64,000 nt of DNA from Ecdyonurus torrentis (Eukaryota > Arthropoda > Insecta > Ephemeroptera > Heptageniidae). Positions within the stretch are counted from its first letter, which is position 1; each line of letters starts with the position of its first letter. Below, piece by piece: positions 52,101 through 61,521 of this stretch. Position numbers and translations under genes: made by a program. The stretch is taken from NCBI GenBank assembly GCA_949318235.1, contig OX439132.1, positions 11,515,624 through 11,579,623 of the forward strand. Direction: 5' to 3'. The notes beneath the pieces were generated by a model. The model searched no databases, was not told the origin of the DNA, and was given only the letters and a program-made list of their open reading frames with translations.

Positions 52101-55100
52101 GTCGTCATGAAGAAGCATAAAATATCAGGTAGCAATATTTAAATTAAATTAAAAAAAAAAAAAAAAAACTGCTATGAATCCACAGCCACATAATTAAACC
52201 GTAACCAAATTATATCATGTTATGTTGCATGTAATATGTTAATAATAATAGAAAATTGTAGGTAAAGAGATTAGAGAACATTGAATTGAAAATTGATAAA
52301 TCACTTTTAAATATTGACTAATTTATATATAACTCGACTCAAAAAACCTCAGCCGATTTATCATTTTACCAATAATGTATCGCCCATTTTGTCGCGCTCA
52401 TTTCACAAGGGGGCGACTCGGCGATACCGTAAAAGATCGAACGGCAGGTAACTTGGGCTTTTTAAGGCGAGTATAGTTAATTGGGATCTGGGATGAAATG
52501 TTCTAGCATAGAAAAAAGTCTTCATTTATAAATGAGTCTCGATTAATCAAAATTGAGCCTTGAGCCAATAGATACTCAAGCACTCAAGGTCGCTAGGAGG
52601 TGGGGTAATGTTAACTAAATGGAGAGTTTTTAGGTGCTCTCTTATTGGTCGCATCCATAGGTGGTGTGGACTGTATATCTTGGTAAATATGTTAAATTGA
52701 TACAAGCCAATGTACAGAATAGATGTAACTTGAGGTTACCTCTTGCTGTTTAAATTGGTAGAGAAAACTAGTTGCTCTTTATCCTCCTGAGGATGTAAAT
52801 CATCATCTGTCAGGCCGGAATAAGTGCAAACAAGTATCACTCTTCAATTGCATTTTTTTTAAATGATTTTAAGAAGCTACTAATCCACAAGTTACTGTCA
52901 TAAATGCATATTATTATGTACAGTATTAAGTTTCAAACAAGTTTTATGTTTTCTGATTATTTCTTGTGTGTATATTTCAGGTGTATGAAGTTGTGGAGAG
53001 AGTGTCTGAGCTACGTCGACGTTGGCCTAAAGAATGGGGTAAACTAGATGAACAAAGTATTGGTGTGATGACTCCATATGCAGATCAAGTGTTTCGCATA
53101 AGAGCTGAGTTGAGGAAGAGAAGAATGGGTGGAATTTCAGTTGAAAGAGTCCTCAATGTGCAAGGTGAGTCTAAAAGAATGCATAGCAAAATTAATATAA
53201 GTTTGAAATTTACTTAATTATTATTATTAAATTGTATAAAAGTTCCAAGTTAACATGAGTTTTGTTGTTATGTTATAGGTAAACAGTTCAGAGCAATATT
53301 CTTGAGTACAGTAAGAACAAGAAGAACATGCAAACCAGGAACGAAGCTAGAAACTCCAGCAGATGATATGGACTATGGTTTCTTGTCAAATTCCAAGCTT
53401 CTGAACACAGCAATTACTCGAGCTCAGAGTTTAGTTGCAGTTATTGGGGATCCAGTAGCACTTTGTTCTGTAGGACGTTGCAGGTTAGTCATGTTTCCAG
53501 TATCCTAAATTTAATTTGTGAGGGATTTAATATTGTTATATTATATTCAAGTTTAGCATTAAATAGTTATTACTTTTATATTTGCTGCAATTTTTGTATC
53601 TTATATATGTTATGTTATTCATTTTTTTTCTCTCTTTGTTTATGTTACAGAAAAGTATGGGAACGTTTTATTAACATCTGCCACCAACATCGTAGTTTAT
53701 TTGGAATCACTTGGGCACAACTAAGAGCACAGTTAGATGGAGTAGAATTACGTAAAACTTACACACTTAATCCTCTAGCCCCTGAATTTGTTCCTCGTCA
53801 GTTTAGACCCGAATCTTACCTTCCTCGCTTACCCCCATCAACTGTACCTTCATCTATAATGGGATCTTATAATCGTTTACCACCTCATCATAATCAAATC
53901 CCACCTCCTCATATGCCACTACCGTACCCCCCATTGTATTACCTACCACCTATACCAGGAAATCCTAACAACTTCCCACCTATGCATCCATCTATGGTAC
54001 CACCTTTCAACTCTCTCCCTCCAAATTCTCAAAATCCAAACTGGAAAATGAAACAACAATCTCCTACACATGCTAATAAGAATGCTAAGGCCATATTGAA
54101 TGTTAGAGGTATACCTGGTGGTCCACCTCCTGGTGTACCTCCAACTGGTCCTGTGGTACCCCCTCCTTCTGGCCCTCCAATTCAATCTGGGCCTCCAGTT
54201 CCAGTTGGACCCCCCAATGGTCCCCCTCCGCTGATGCCCCCGGGTTGGAATGCACTTGGGTTCCCTCCTACACGAGGTGCTCAACCTCGACAGCCAATGT
54301 CAGTGAGGCCTCCACAACCTCAGCCTCCTCCCACGTCACAGCAGCCTAGAATGCCAGCCCCAGTAATGAGAACCCCACAAGAGCTATTGAGTGGAGCATC
54401 TCCTATACCTCAGAGTGATGCAGATGCGGCCAGCAAGCAGATTCAATTTCTACATAATGTCCATTTCCCAGAGAGAAATATGGGACCTCCAAATTCGTGG
54501 GAAACTAGTTCCGTGGTAAGATACTCATGTTTTTCAATGTTATTATTTCAACTTTATAGGTAATGCAATACAAGAAATTTTCCCCTAATTCATAACATTT
54601 TCTAAGACAGCATTCAAATTAAAAATAAAAATAATGCACTGAATACCTATGGTACTGGAATAGATTTGGTGTGCCTACTATAAATTCTACAATATTTAGT
54701 AAACTAATGTAGTAAAATATGTTTAATGTTTGACAGGAGAGTACCCTGAGTTCCAACACGACTGCCTCACAGTCTGAGATGTTGACGCAAGAGCAACAAA
54801 TGTTGGTGAGCAGAGGAGCAAACTGGCGTGCTTTGGCTGCAAGTAGAAGCAATGTGGAGCATGTGGCTCAGCAGTTACAAGCCCAGCAGTTAGCACAACA
54901 ACAACAACAAGCACTCTTGCAGAACCAAGCCCAGCAACTCCAGGCTCAGCAATTGCAAGCCCAGTCTCAAGCCCAGCAAGCACAACAGCAAGCCCAGCAG
55001 CAGGCTCAACAACAAGCTCAACAGCAAGTTCAGATGCAGCAGCATCTTCAACAACAACAGCAGCAGCAGCAACAACAACAACAACAAATGCTTAGGCAAC

Positions 55101-58100
55101 AGCAAAGTGAGTAAATTTGTTTTTCATTTTCTCCCTTTGTGTACAGTATATAAAAATGTGACAAAACACTTCTTTATTTACATACATGAAAGAAGTTAGG
55201 TACAATATATAAAGTAAAGAAAAAGATGTGCTGCTTGCTGGTTTTCATACAGGGTATTAAATACTTTCCATGAACTATGGTTGTAATCTTATGGTCAAAA
55301 ACATGTAATAAGGCATAAATAGTTGTGAAGTTTTTAATAAATTATCATTAGGCCTATTCAATGAGTTGAACCTTCAGCAAATCGACTGAAAAATAAAAAA
55401 TTCTATAAATTGACTTGTCATATTCACAATAATTATGTTAAAAAATTTTGAGTAATTAGAGGTTTGATAGAGAAAAAAATAAAAATAAAATAGAAGAAGG
55501 AATAAACACATAAATTACATATCACAATGCCGGTTTCTTTCCTTAAAGGCGTAGCACATCTTGAACAAAAAAAAGTTGCATAATATCCTAACAAACCTAA
55601 AAATCAATGTTGATTTGGCCAGAGTCATTGATTTTTAATTTATTTTCCGTTCACAAAATGGCGCGAGCGGTCTTTGACATCACAGCTCGCTTGTTTTACG
55701 CGCGTGTGGACCAGGCGAGCTGTGACGTCATTGACTGCTCATGCCATTTTGTGAATGGAAAATAAATTAGAAATCAATGACTCCAGACAAATCAACGTTG
55801 ATTTTCAGGTTTGTTAGGATGTTATACAACTTTTTTAATCAAGGTTAAAACCATTATAAACCATTTTGCGATGAGGTTGATAAACTATCTTACATAGTTG
55901 ATAGAAAAACACACAGCTAGATTAGGAAAAAATGTGGAATGTAATACTATATATTATCAATTATCACAAGACAATTTTTCCTAATATTTATTATATGGTT
56001 TATTAATATGTAATTTTGATATACGTATACGTACAGTTAAGAATGTTGTATGTAAGAAGAATGAAGAGAGAGAGAGAGATTGCCACACATACATGAAAAA
56101 TGTGCAAGGCTCTTTTCATTGCCACTAGCAAAATGAGAAAGTACAATTTAAATAATTATTAAACACATATTTCATGTAATAACAATAATATTAAGTTATG
56201 AAGCGTAACTTGTTAATGTTAATGCATTTGTAATAAGTTGAATGTGTATTCCAGGTCTACTTGCCCAGCAACAACAAGGAGCTCCTCCTGCTGGTCCTCC
56301 CCCTGCTGCCCCTGGCTGGCAACAACTCCTGCCACCAGGTTACTCTCTCTCAGACATGCTGGACTCACCATCACGACAGCACGAGTGGTACAACTACCTA
56401 CAGGAGCATGCTGGCCAACTTATTGCAGCAAGGTATGCATTGCTTCTCTTTCAGGGAGTACATAATAAAAGTTTAAAGGAAAACATTGGCTAATAACTTA
56501 AATGCATAGAACACTTTGAACAAAAAACATGTCTAGTATCCTAAATCCTAACATACCTAAATATCAACGCTGATTTAGCAGGAGTCATTGATTTCTAAAT
56601 TACTTTACATACACAGAATGTCAGCTGCATGTTTATGACGTCACAGCTTGCCTGTTTCTGCTCGCTTGGATTAGTAAGCTATGACATCATAAACATGCAT
56701 CTGCCATTTTGTAACTAGAAAATAAATTAGAAATCAATGACTCCGGTCAAATTAACGTTGATATTTAGGTATGTTAGGATACTAGACATGTTTTTTGTTC
56801 AATGTGTTCTCTTCCTTCAACAACCTTTAATTTTATTTTTCAAAACAATTAAGAGGGGGGTAAAGAATGATACAATGTGAAAGCTGTTCATTCATGCTAT
56901 TTTGAAACTTTATGTCGTTATATATTATAGGTATAGAATATAGTTTTTGCCACCAACATCATAGTTTATTTGGAATCACTTGGGCAAAAAATTAATAATA
57001 AATTGTTTTTTACAGATTTGCTGATTTAATAGTTAATGCGACAAACCAGCGTTCTAAATTTGCTGTTAATTTAACAACAGAACCAATAATGATGCCTCCA
57101 CAATCATCATCAACATCAAACATGCCTGACATGCCGCAAGTAACATCAGAAATTGTACGCTCTCTTGATGAACTACTAGCATCTGCTTCTCTCTCGGAGA
57201 AGAGATTAATGGCAAATGAGAAAATGATGATGCCACCAGAGAGAGCAGGATACCCTCAGCAGTACACAGAAAAACCTTATCCAAGTTCAGCTCTAAGTGC
57301 CCAGCAACAACATCAGATGTTAGCTAATCAGTTAGCACAACAACAACAGCAACAACATAACTTAAATCAAATGTTGATGAGAGAAGCTACTGTTAATGGA
57401 CATCTGCATGGACCACAGGTTAGTTGAGGTGTATTTTGTTACTGTATTTTAACAAAAGGAGATATCAAAGAAAATAAACCATTGTGGTTAGTATGATAAA
57501 TGTGAAAGAACAAGGTTGAAGAAACCAGCAGTAGTGCCTTATCATAGTATCAAGAGTCCCATAGTAAATCATTCTAGAATAGAGATACAGTAATAAACAC
57601 ATTGGAATGTGTTTATAATCTCTGTGTTAGTAAAATTGCACCAACCCATGGTAAGACCCAAGCTGGTGTCTTCTATCTTTTTTTTTTTTTTTTATTATTA
57701 TTTATTTATCATATTTTAACAAGCTAAGGAGTTATAAGCTAATAAGGAGTTATTATTATTTCTTGCTTTTTCTTCTTTCTATAACACCAACACTGGACTC
57801 TTGCTTGAGCAAGCATTATTATTATTAATTGTGTATTTTTAGGATGTGAATCGTCATAGAGTTGTAGAAGATCCTATACCAATGCCACATGAAGTAGCAC
57901 GACAGAGGGAATTGGAGAAAATGGCTAGTAACAACTTGCCAACACAAGATCCATTTGTTCCCATGCATCGTGTTCCCTCTCAATTGCCACCACGTTTTAC
58001 TGAGCATCGTGAGGATAATTCACAACCTTTTAGATCCAGGTAAGTTTTATGTTATTTATTTAAGCATTTGTAGAAAAAAATATAGTACAAGAACTTTTAT

Positions 58101-58821
58101 GTTAATTCTATACTGTATACAAATTTCAGTTGTGCTTGAAAAAAAAAAAAAAAAAAAAAAAAGTAATGTTGGTATTTCTAGGAGTTATTTAGAAATAGCA
58201 AAACCTGAACCAAGGTGTCCCTACTTACAAGTGTTATGAGATGAACCATACAAATATATAGGATTGTGATAAATGTACTGTACTGTATTTATCACTGGAC
58301 TACATGACATGTTAATAATATTAAAATTATATTTCAGTACTGCATGGCCACCACCTCAGCCTCAATCTCTAAACCGCAACCCTCCATTATATTGTCGTGG
58401 TGGAGGAGGTCCTCAACTTGGTCCTGGTGGTCCACAACAACAACAACAACAGCAGCAGCAGCAACAACAACAACATCAGCAGCAGCATCAGCAACAACCA
58501 GGAATCATCAATGGCAACATTGGTGGTATTTTCCCTGGTAACTATCACCCTGTCATGTTACGACAACTAGAACGCGTCCCCAGTCCACCACATCCAGATC
58601 ACGAACCATCGTCACAGTCTGAGGAAGTTGCATCATTCCCAGAACCTGCTGTATCTGCCTCAGGCTTGACTTATGCTAGCGTACTACGAGCTCAGCCACA
58701 GAAAGTGGTACAGGGAAGTAAACAAATATTGGATGATCCATTTGCAGTTCTACGTGAACTTGGAACAAGAAGCAGCAGCCAGATACAAGGTACTTCTCAT
58801 ATTTATAACTTTTTCTCATAA
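40071..58821 (+). CDS. HELZ: HELZ orthologue: CCCH zinc finger, Upf1-like SF1 RNA helicase
   Basis: Coding exons: (40071-40107), 40152-40327, 40399-40666, 40855-41008, 41111-41237, 43079-43264, 45181-45476, 46211-46448, 46657-46922, 47098-47204, 47734-47833, 48227-48353, 50098-50230, 50300-50418, 50720-50866, 51145-51291, 52981-53164, 53279-53483, 53651-54515, 54737-55106, 56255-56432, 57016-57418, 57843-58039, 58338-58821. Every junction is GT-AG with matching phase, giving about 1837 residues against about 1940 in human. In order: CCCH finger (about 98-117), helicase N-domains, Walker A GPFGTGKT (about 619), DEAAQ (about 747), LNTAITRAQ motif VI (about 980), PAM2 [10 protein letters not shown] (about 1045), then a Pro/Gln-rich tail. 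HELZ binds mRNA, contacts poly(A)-binding protein and CCR4-NOT, and influences translation and decay. The first exon is uncertain: ATG 40071 needs a 44-bp intron; the next in-frame ATG is 40259. Vertebrate N-terminal residues before the finger are not recognisable. The stop is chosen because the terminal IYNFF resembles the end of vertebrate HELZ. Confidence 0.92.
40399..40666 (+). other. HELZ: HELZ exon with CCCH zinc finger
   Basis: The exon begins [18 protein letters not shown], the conserved lead-in to the finger. Then comes C-x8-C-x5-C-x3-H ([16 protein letters not shown], then VEAH) and a helical EELAEWRKR segment, which aligns with vertebrate HELZ. Finger ligands are all present. It would bind RNA or protein. 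Confidence 0.93.
41297..42857. mobile_element. Foldback element with tandem-repeat arms, in a HELZ intron
   Basis: The left end CATATCGATGTAGCTGCGGC is mirrored at 42857. Each arm holds three to four direct copies of a unit of about 37 bp containing GGCGTATGTGC and TTGGCCAGTTT, in opposite orientation in the two arms (about 41320-41440 and 42710-42840). The 1.3-kb middle is AT-rich with no transposase frame and has another TGACGTCA at 42294. Arms built of short tandem repeats are typical of FB/Galileo-like elements; that class is inference. Confidence 0.85.
43853..43930 (+). ncRNA. Decayed hammerhead-ribozyme-like motif
   Basis: CTGATGA (43877-43883) is followed by stem II GGCC-CAAGA-GGCC (43884-43896), then AAAAC where a hammerhead has GAAAC. 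A stem III follows: AGCC-ATCCAT-GGCT (43902-43915). Outside, CACTCT (43861-43866) pairs with AGAGTG (43916-43921), as a stem I would. The arrangement is that of a type I hammerhead, a motif often carried by Penelope-like elements and small retrozymes. The invariant G of GAAA is A, and no clear NUH cleavage triplet precedes stem I, so self-cleavage is not expected. A fossil of a retroelement is the best reading. Confidence 0.45.
44101..44281. mobile_element. MITE-like inverted repeat in a HELZ intron
   Basis: TATTCACATGATTTGTAAAT at the left and ATTTACACGTCATGTGAATA at the right are inverse partners. TTTGACGCG and CGCGTCAAA, and CAAATGGA and TCCATTTG, also pair, so nearly the whole 181-bp unit folds back. 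No ORF. Confidence 0.8.
44395..44465 (-). mobile_element. Possible tRNA-derived SINE head
   Basis: On the minus strand, AGCTTAGCAGGTAGAGCAAG resembles the D-arm and A box of a tRNA (tRNA-Lys like). AGAG...TTTTTAA...CTCT follows, resembling an anticodon arm, but it carries extra bases. The T-arm and B box are poor. It is not a functional tRNA; a degenerate tRNA-derived SINE is possible. Confidence 0.3.
44757..44925. mobile_element. MITE family M3, copy 1
   Basis: GAGCTTGATGGAACAGTTGA and TTAACTATGCCATCAAGATC pair near the centre, and outer GCTAGGTGAAG pairs with CTTCTCCTAGC. Read in inverse, the right end (ACTAACAAGTGCC..., CTAGGAGAAGATCTTGATGG) matches the element at 51475-51745. Confidence 0.6.
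45618..45717. repeat. Inverted repeat with 35-bp arms in a HELZ intron
   Basis: ACAACAGGTATAAAACACT and AGTGTTTTATACCTGTTGT pair exactly, extended by ATCAACATTTAT and ATAAATGTAGAT. The loop is about 30 nt. Probably a small MITE. Confidence 0.8.
47288..47362 (+). repeat. Dispersed intronic repeat R3, copy 1
   Basis: CTTTATCCTCC followed by GGCCGGAAAGAGTACAAACA and AATAT matches 52782-52843 (CTTTATCCTCC, GGCCGGAATAAGTGCAAACA). A short shared 3' module in two HELZ introns, perhaps a SINE tail. Confidence 0.45.
47734..47833 (+). other. HELZ: HELZ exon with Walker A
   Basis: Completes [14 protein letters not shown] and runs to VLVCTHSN, motifs I and Ia of SF1 helicases. The Lys and Thr that bind ATP phosphates are intact, so ATPase activity is expected. 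Confidence 0.93.
47941..48190. repeat. Tandem and inverted repeat block
   Basis: A 33-bp unit (GACAAAAACCGAGATAGACA, then TTTTGCTTCTGCT) occurs twice in tandem at 48031-48096. A third diverged copy lies near 48147-48175. The inverse AGAAGCAAAATGT occurs at 47961. It fills most of a short HELZ intron and looks like a small foldback element. Confidence 0.75.
48535..48937. mobile_element. TTAA-flanked MITE (piggyBac-like insertion) in a HELZ intron
   Basis: Ends GGCGGTGGGGGACCGACT and AGTCGGTCACCTACCCCC are inverse over 18 bp with three mismatches. TTAA lies immediately outside each end (48531-48534 and 48938-48941). TTAA duplication is the hallmark of piggyBac transposition. The interior of about 400 bp is AT-rich without ORF. 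The terminal bases are not the usual CCC, so the superfamily call is tentative. Confidence 0.65.
49098..49207. repeat. Compound (CT)n(CA)n microsatellite
   Basis: About 54 bp CT followed by about 55 bp CA, intronic in HELZ. Confidence 0.97.
49430..49670. mobile_element. Young MITE with 83-bp near-perfect inverted repeats
   Basis: The left end begins GATCAATGATTAAGAAAAGG. The right end is its reverse complement with about one mismatch over 83 bp, passing through CCAGCAAGGGCCTTACCACA and GGAGAGGTCGAGGTCTTGCA. Total 241 bp, no ORF. The low divergence of the arms suggests recent insertion or gene conversion. The termini loosely resemble family M3. Confidence 0.9.
49881..49992. mobile_element. 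Short inverted-repeat element
   Basis: CAGGAGGGGTGTTCTGTAAG and CTTAGGGAACAGCCCCCCTG, plus CTCTTGTTTCACTTCT and AGAAGTGAAACAAGAG, form arms of about 37 bp around a loop of about 40 nt. Confidence 0.8.
50300..50418 (+). other. HELZ: HELZ exon with DEAA box (motif II)
   Basis: [14 protein letters not shown] carries Walker B with the catalytic Asp and Glu. LAGDHMQ that follows is motif III of Upf1-like helicases, completed by LSP in the next exon. All key residues are present. Confidence 0.93.
51475..51745. mobile_element. MITE family M3, copy 2
   Basis: AATAGGAAAACCAACAAG at the left and CTGCTGGTTTTCCTATT at the right are inverse ends. GATCTTGATGGCACCGTTAT and CAACTGTGCCATCAAGATC pair inside. 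TTGAAACATCTT and AAGATGTTTCAA form a third pair. Shares AAGATCTTGATGGC with the element at 44757. Confidence 0.8.
51963..52092. mobile_element. MITE family M2, copy 2 (TA-flanked, mariner-like)
   Basis: ATGATGTTTGTAAACCCTGT at the left and ACAGGGTTTACAAACATCAT at the right are perfect inverted repeats. TA lies outside both ends, as for Tc1/mariner insertions. The termini match 26016-26110. About 130 bp, no ORF. Confidence 0.8.
52735..52843 (+). repeat. Dispersed intronic repeat R3, copy 2, possibly tRNA-related
   Basis: The 3' half matches 47288-47362. The 5' half contains GTTTAAATTGGTAGAG, reminiscent of a tRNA D-arm, but no B box is evident. A decayed SINE is possible. Confidence 0.35.
53766..53795 (+). 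other. HELZ: PAM2-like motif in HELZ
   Basis: The codons read [10 protein letters not shown]. It aligns with the poly(A)-binding-protein interaction motif found just after the helicase core in vertebrate HELZ. The core Leu, Pro, Ala, Phe and Pro positions are kept. Confidence 0.85.
54890..55095 (+). repeat. HELZ: Coding CAA/CAG repeat: poly-Gln/Ala tract of HELZ
   Basis: The exon is dominated by QAQQ repeats and ends in a run of Gln codons (55048-55087). Mixed CAA and CAG codons slow slippage, but the length may vary between alleles. A second run lies at 58434-58498 in the last exon. Opposite-strand leucine-rich frames are shadows. Confidence 0.9.
55558..55846. mobile_element. MITE family M4, copy 1
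   Basis: CATCTTGAACAAAAAAAAG through ATCCTAACAAACCT at the left pairs with AGGTTTGTTAGGATGTTATA through AATCAAGG at the right. Most of the 289-bp unit folds back on itself, including GTCATTGATTT, ACAAAATGGC and a central AGCTGTGACGTCA. The same family lies in the next intron at 56509-56809. Confidence 0.88.
56509..56809. mobile_element. MITE family M4, copy 2
   Basis: GAACACTTTGAACAAAAAAC and GTTTTTTGTTCAATGTGTTC are the terminal inverted repeats. Inner AGTCATTGATTTCTAA, TGACGTCACAGCTTG and GTTAGGAT match copy 1. About 300 bp, no ORF. Confidence 0.9.
56948..56989 (+). pseudogene. HELZ: Intronic duplicate of part of a HELZ exon
   Basis: This 42-bp intronic stretch matches HELZ coding sequence at 53689-53730 (encoding [14 protein letters not shown]) with only two differences. 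It sits 26 bp before the acceptor of the exon at 57016 and runs into an in-frame TAA. It is not part of the reading frame. It may be a scrap of a partial gene duplication or a template-switch insertion, or an assembly artefact. Confidence 0.85.
57520..57690. mobile_element. Diverged inverted repeat, possibly family M3
   Basis: GAAGAAACCAGCAGTAGTGC with CCTTATCATAG at the left loosely pairs with CATGGTAAGACCCAAGCTGG and TGTCTTCTATC at the right. A central ACACATTGGAATGTGT palindrome lies between. The terminal CCAGC...CCTTA resembles the M3 copies. Confidence 0.4.
58338..58821 (+). other. HELZ: Last HELZ coding exon
   Basis: It contains a poly-Gln run, then [11 protein letters not shown] and [15 protein letters not shown], which align with the SYASALRAPP and DPLSLFQELSLGSS end of vertebrate HELZ. 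It reads into HIYNFFS and TAA. A donor-like CAAG|GTACTT at 58789/58790 could splice it onward, but the read-through terminus resembles the vertebrate GFYSYFK end, so I keep it. Confidence 0.8.
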
Positions 58822-58987
58822 AACATTTTTCTATAATAAACTATATAACTTTAAAATGAAAATAAAAAGAAGCATTTATGTATGACAAATTCAAAAACAC
58901 ATAACAGTTTTTAATTTTATATAAAGCACAGTAATATATCTCTTGTTGGAGTTAAGAATAATAATAAAAAATAAAAAATGTATTGTT

Positions 58988-59050
<63 letters not shown>

Positions 59051-59089
59051 TGTATGTATGTGTATGTGTGTATATATATATATATATAT
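58822..59089 (+). other. HELZ: HELZ 3' UTR (start)
   Basis: Begins after TAA 58819-58821. An AATAAA at 58835-58840 is very near the stop; many later AATAAA hexamers make the true end undecidable. It contains (TA)n and (TATG)n arrays at 58993-59091. Confidence 0.5.
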
Positions 59090-59091
59090 AT
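58993..59091. repeat. (TA)n(TATG)n(TA)n microsatellite
   Basis: TA units, then about ten TATG units, then TA units, ending at the left terminus of a MITE. Confidence 0.97.
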
Positions 59092-59250
59092 CGAGGGTGC
59101 TCCGCTATAATGTCCTAAGTCCACTTGACCTTGAAAAATAAAAAATCGTCGGATCAACCCCAAATTTTGGATTTATCCATTTCAGGTCATTTGCAGCAAA
59201 AAATATTTTTCAAGGTCAAATGGACTTAGGACATAATAGCGGAGCACCCT

Positions 59251-59260
<10 letters not shown>
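59090..59260. mobile_element. MITE inserted in a TA microsatellite
   Basis: TATCGAGGGTGCTCCGCTAT at the left is mirrored by ATAGCGGAGCACCCTCGATA at the right. The arms continue through GTCCTAAGTCCA and TGACCTTGAAAAA for about 50 bp. Total about 171 bp, flanked by TA repeats on both sides, fitting a TA-targeting element. Confidence 0.9.
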
Positions 59261-59281
<21 letters not shown>

Positions 59282-61159
59282 GTAAGGTTGTAAGTTTTAT
59301 CCACTTTAAGTTAGAAATGATTGTTTTTAACAGTGTTAAATTTCTTAAATGTGCACTATAGTTTAAAATGTACATTTGAAATTATTACTTCTGTGTGAGA
59401 TATGTATATTTTTTTCTTTATGCCCAACATGAGAATTTACTGTGTATATTGGTAACATGTATACAAAATTCTTTTTCTGACAAGATAATCATAATTTATA
59501 AAACTTACACAAAATAATAATAACTTTATAATTGATTTTTGAACCTCATTCTTACTTCAAATAAAATTGAAGATTAAATGTAAATTTAATACTTTCACAC
59601 TTGGCTAATTAAAATTATAAAGCTTATGTAATAGAATGAAGAAAAAAAAAAAGAAAAAAAAAACAGAATCTCAAAATTCAAGTTCATTAATTTAATTTGA
59701 TAAAAAAAAAATAAAGTATGATTGTTTGGTAGTATCATACAATAAAAAAAAATATATATATAAAAAAAAGAAAAAAAAACATTGAAAAAAGAAATAACTT
59801 AAAAAAATAAAAAAGGAAAAAAATAGTAAAAGAAAAAAGAATGAAAAAAAAAAAAAAAAATGTTGGTAGAAAATATAAAAAAAAAAATCAATATTAATGA
59901 TCACACTCTAGAAATATAACGTAATAATTTTGTAACTAGTATGTTTCCATTCTGAAGTGCGTAACGTTAATACAAGAAAATGTGAAGACACGTGTTGGTT
60001 AATTATTTATTAATTATAAATAACAAGAATCCTTATTATGTAATTAAAATATTGTTATAAGCTTAACAATTAAACTGTTATCATAAGTGGATACAGTAAA
60101 AAAAAAAATAATAAAATAATAATAAATAAAATATTTAATACGTAAAATAAAATATGATGGTTGTTAAAAACCCATTTACAATTATATAATTTTTCTTATA
60201 TTCTAGTTTGTGATCATTTAATTACTTTCAGTAAAATCTCTTTATGAACTTTTAATATTACGCTCTTATCAAATATTTATGGTGCATGAATAAAATTGAG
60301 TTCATTTTATCTTTAAACAATCAGGAGTAACGATTGGAGAATATTAAAATGAACAATCTACTTAAACTAAACTAATGAGTAAAAACACAAGATAAAAATT
60401 CATGCTAATATATTTGAAAAATGTTAATTTCAAAATTAGACTATCTTGTGTAAAATGAACTGCAAAATTGGTGCTCCCAATATTTTAAGGCATTTTAATC
60501 AGTTTATTAATTAAAAAAAATTTAATAAGTTTTAGAATGTAATGTAAATCATATTGGTGGGAGAGAGTATAAGATTTAGATATGCATTTAAAAATAAAAA
60601 AATAATATCAAAGAAATGGATATGAAAACTAGAAAGAAAGTACCTTACTTGAAATGATGTGTTTATAGCTACAAGGAAATCTTGATGATAATGGTAACTC
60701 AGATTTTTTGGAGGCAACAGCCTCTCCTTCTACAGCTTCAAATGTTTTGAAACAGTAGATTTTCAATTAGTTATAAACGTTATCATAGTAATATACTTTT
60801 TGGTTTTCAGATCTTTTCTTTTAAATTGAATTAACAATTAAAATAAGAGTACTATAATATTTCTAGAAATGAAAAATACCCATTTAATATTGTTTAAGAA
60901 ATGATTTTTATTTGATAATTGTGTATAATATACATATAAAAAAAAGTTTATATTGTAAATTAAAGGTAAGAAAATGTTTTAACAACTAAAACATATTATA
61001 TGGAAAATTAAATAATGTCCAAATAATAATTTATTGTTTCTATACATATACTATAGATTTAATATTAATTAACTGTACTTTGAAAGTGGATAGACAGAAA
61101 CAAAAACTTGTCTGCAGCTTGCCTGATTGGTCATACAGATAACATTGGTAATCCTTATT
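59261..61159. other. AT-rich 3' UTR or intergenic DNA
   Basis: Contains A-rich purine tracts around 59640-59880. A 29-codon open stretch at 60669-60758 is discussed under rejected items. No supported gene. Confidence 0.5.
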
Positions 61160-61258
61160 ACTGGCCCTGAATAAATCTGACTGAAGCGTTAATCTCTCCA
61201 AATGTCAAATATATGGGGAAACTTTAACGCAAGCGGTCAGATTTATTCAAGACCAGTG
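61160..61258. mobile_element. Short inverted repeat (MITE-like)
   Basis: ACTGGCCCTGAATAAATCTG and CAGATTTATTCAAGACCAGT pair, as do GAAGCGTTAA and TTAACGCAAGC. About 99 bp. Confidence 0.75.
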
Positions 61259-61312
61259 TACATTCATAGCATTTGAAAATAACCCCATTTGCTGCCTAGA
61301 GCTTGCAATAAA

Positions 61313-61521
61313 TCGAGGGCTGTGCGGCATTTTGGTACTAGTGCAATATCCGTGGGTGCATTTTAGGCACATGTGCATTCTCCGCGCTCACCTTTTTTGA
61401 AACATCTTTATACGCTTAGCCTGTACAGATGTGCCATTAGTAGGCGTGGCGTAGATTGCACATGTGCCAAAATTGCACCCGCGGAGATTGCACAAGTGCC
61501 GAAATGCCGCGTAGCCCTCGA
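61313..61521. mobile_element. MITE with about 75-bp inverted repeats
   Basis: TCGAGGGCTGTGCGGCATTT and AAATGCCGCGTAGCCCTCGA are the ends. AGGCACATGTGCATTCTCCG and the inverse GATTGCACATGTGCC pair inside. 209 bp, clearly GC-richer than the surroundings, no ORF. Confidence 0.88.

Noticed and set aside
54890..55105. Minus-strand leucine-rich frame and plus-strand alternatives at 40382 and 56261
   Set aside because: Shadows of the poly-Gln and other HELZ coding exons.
60669..60758. Possible terminal HELZ exon after TTTATAG, open for 29 codons
   Set aside because: Joined to the donor at 58790 the phase gives a stop after five residues. The read-through C-terminus at 58821 resembles vertebrate HELZ better.
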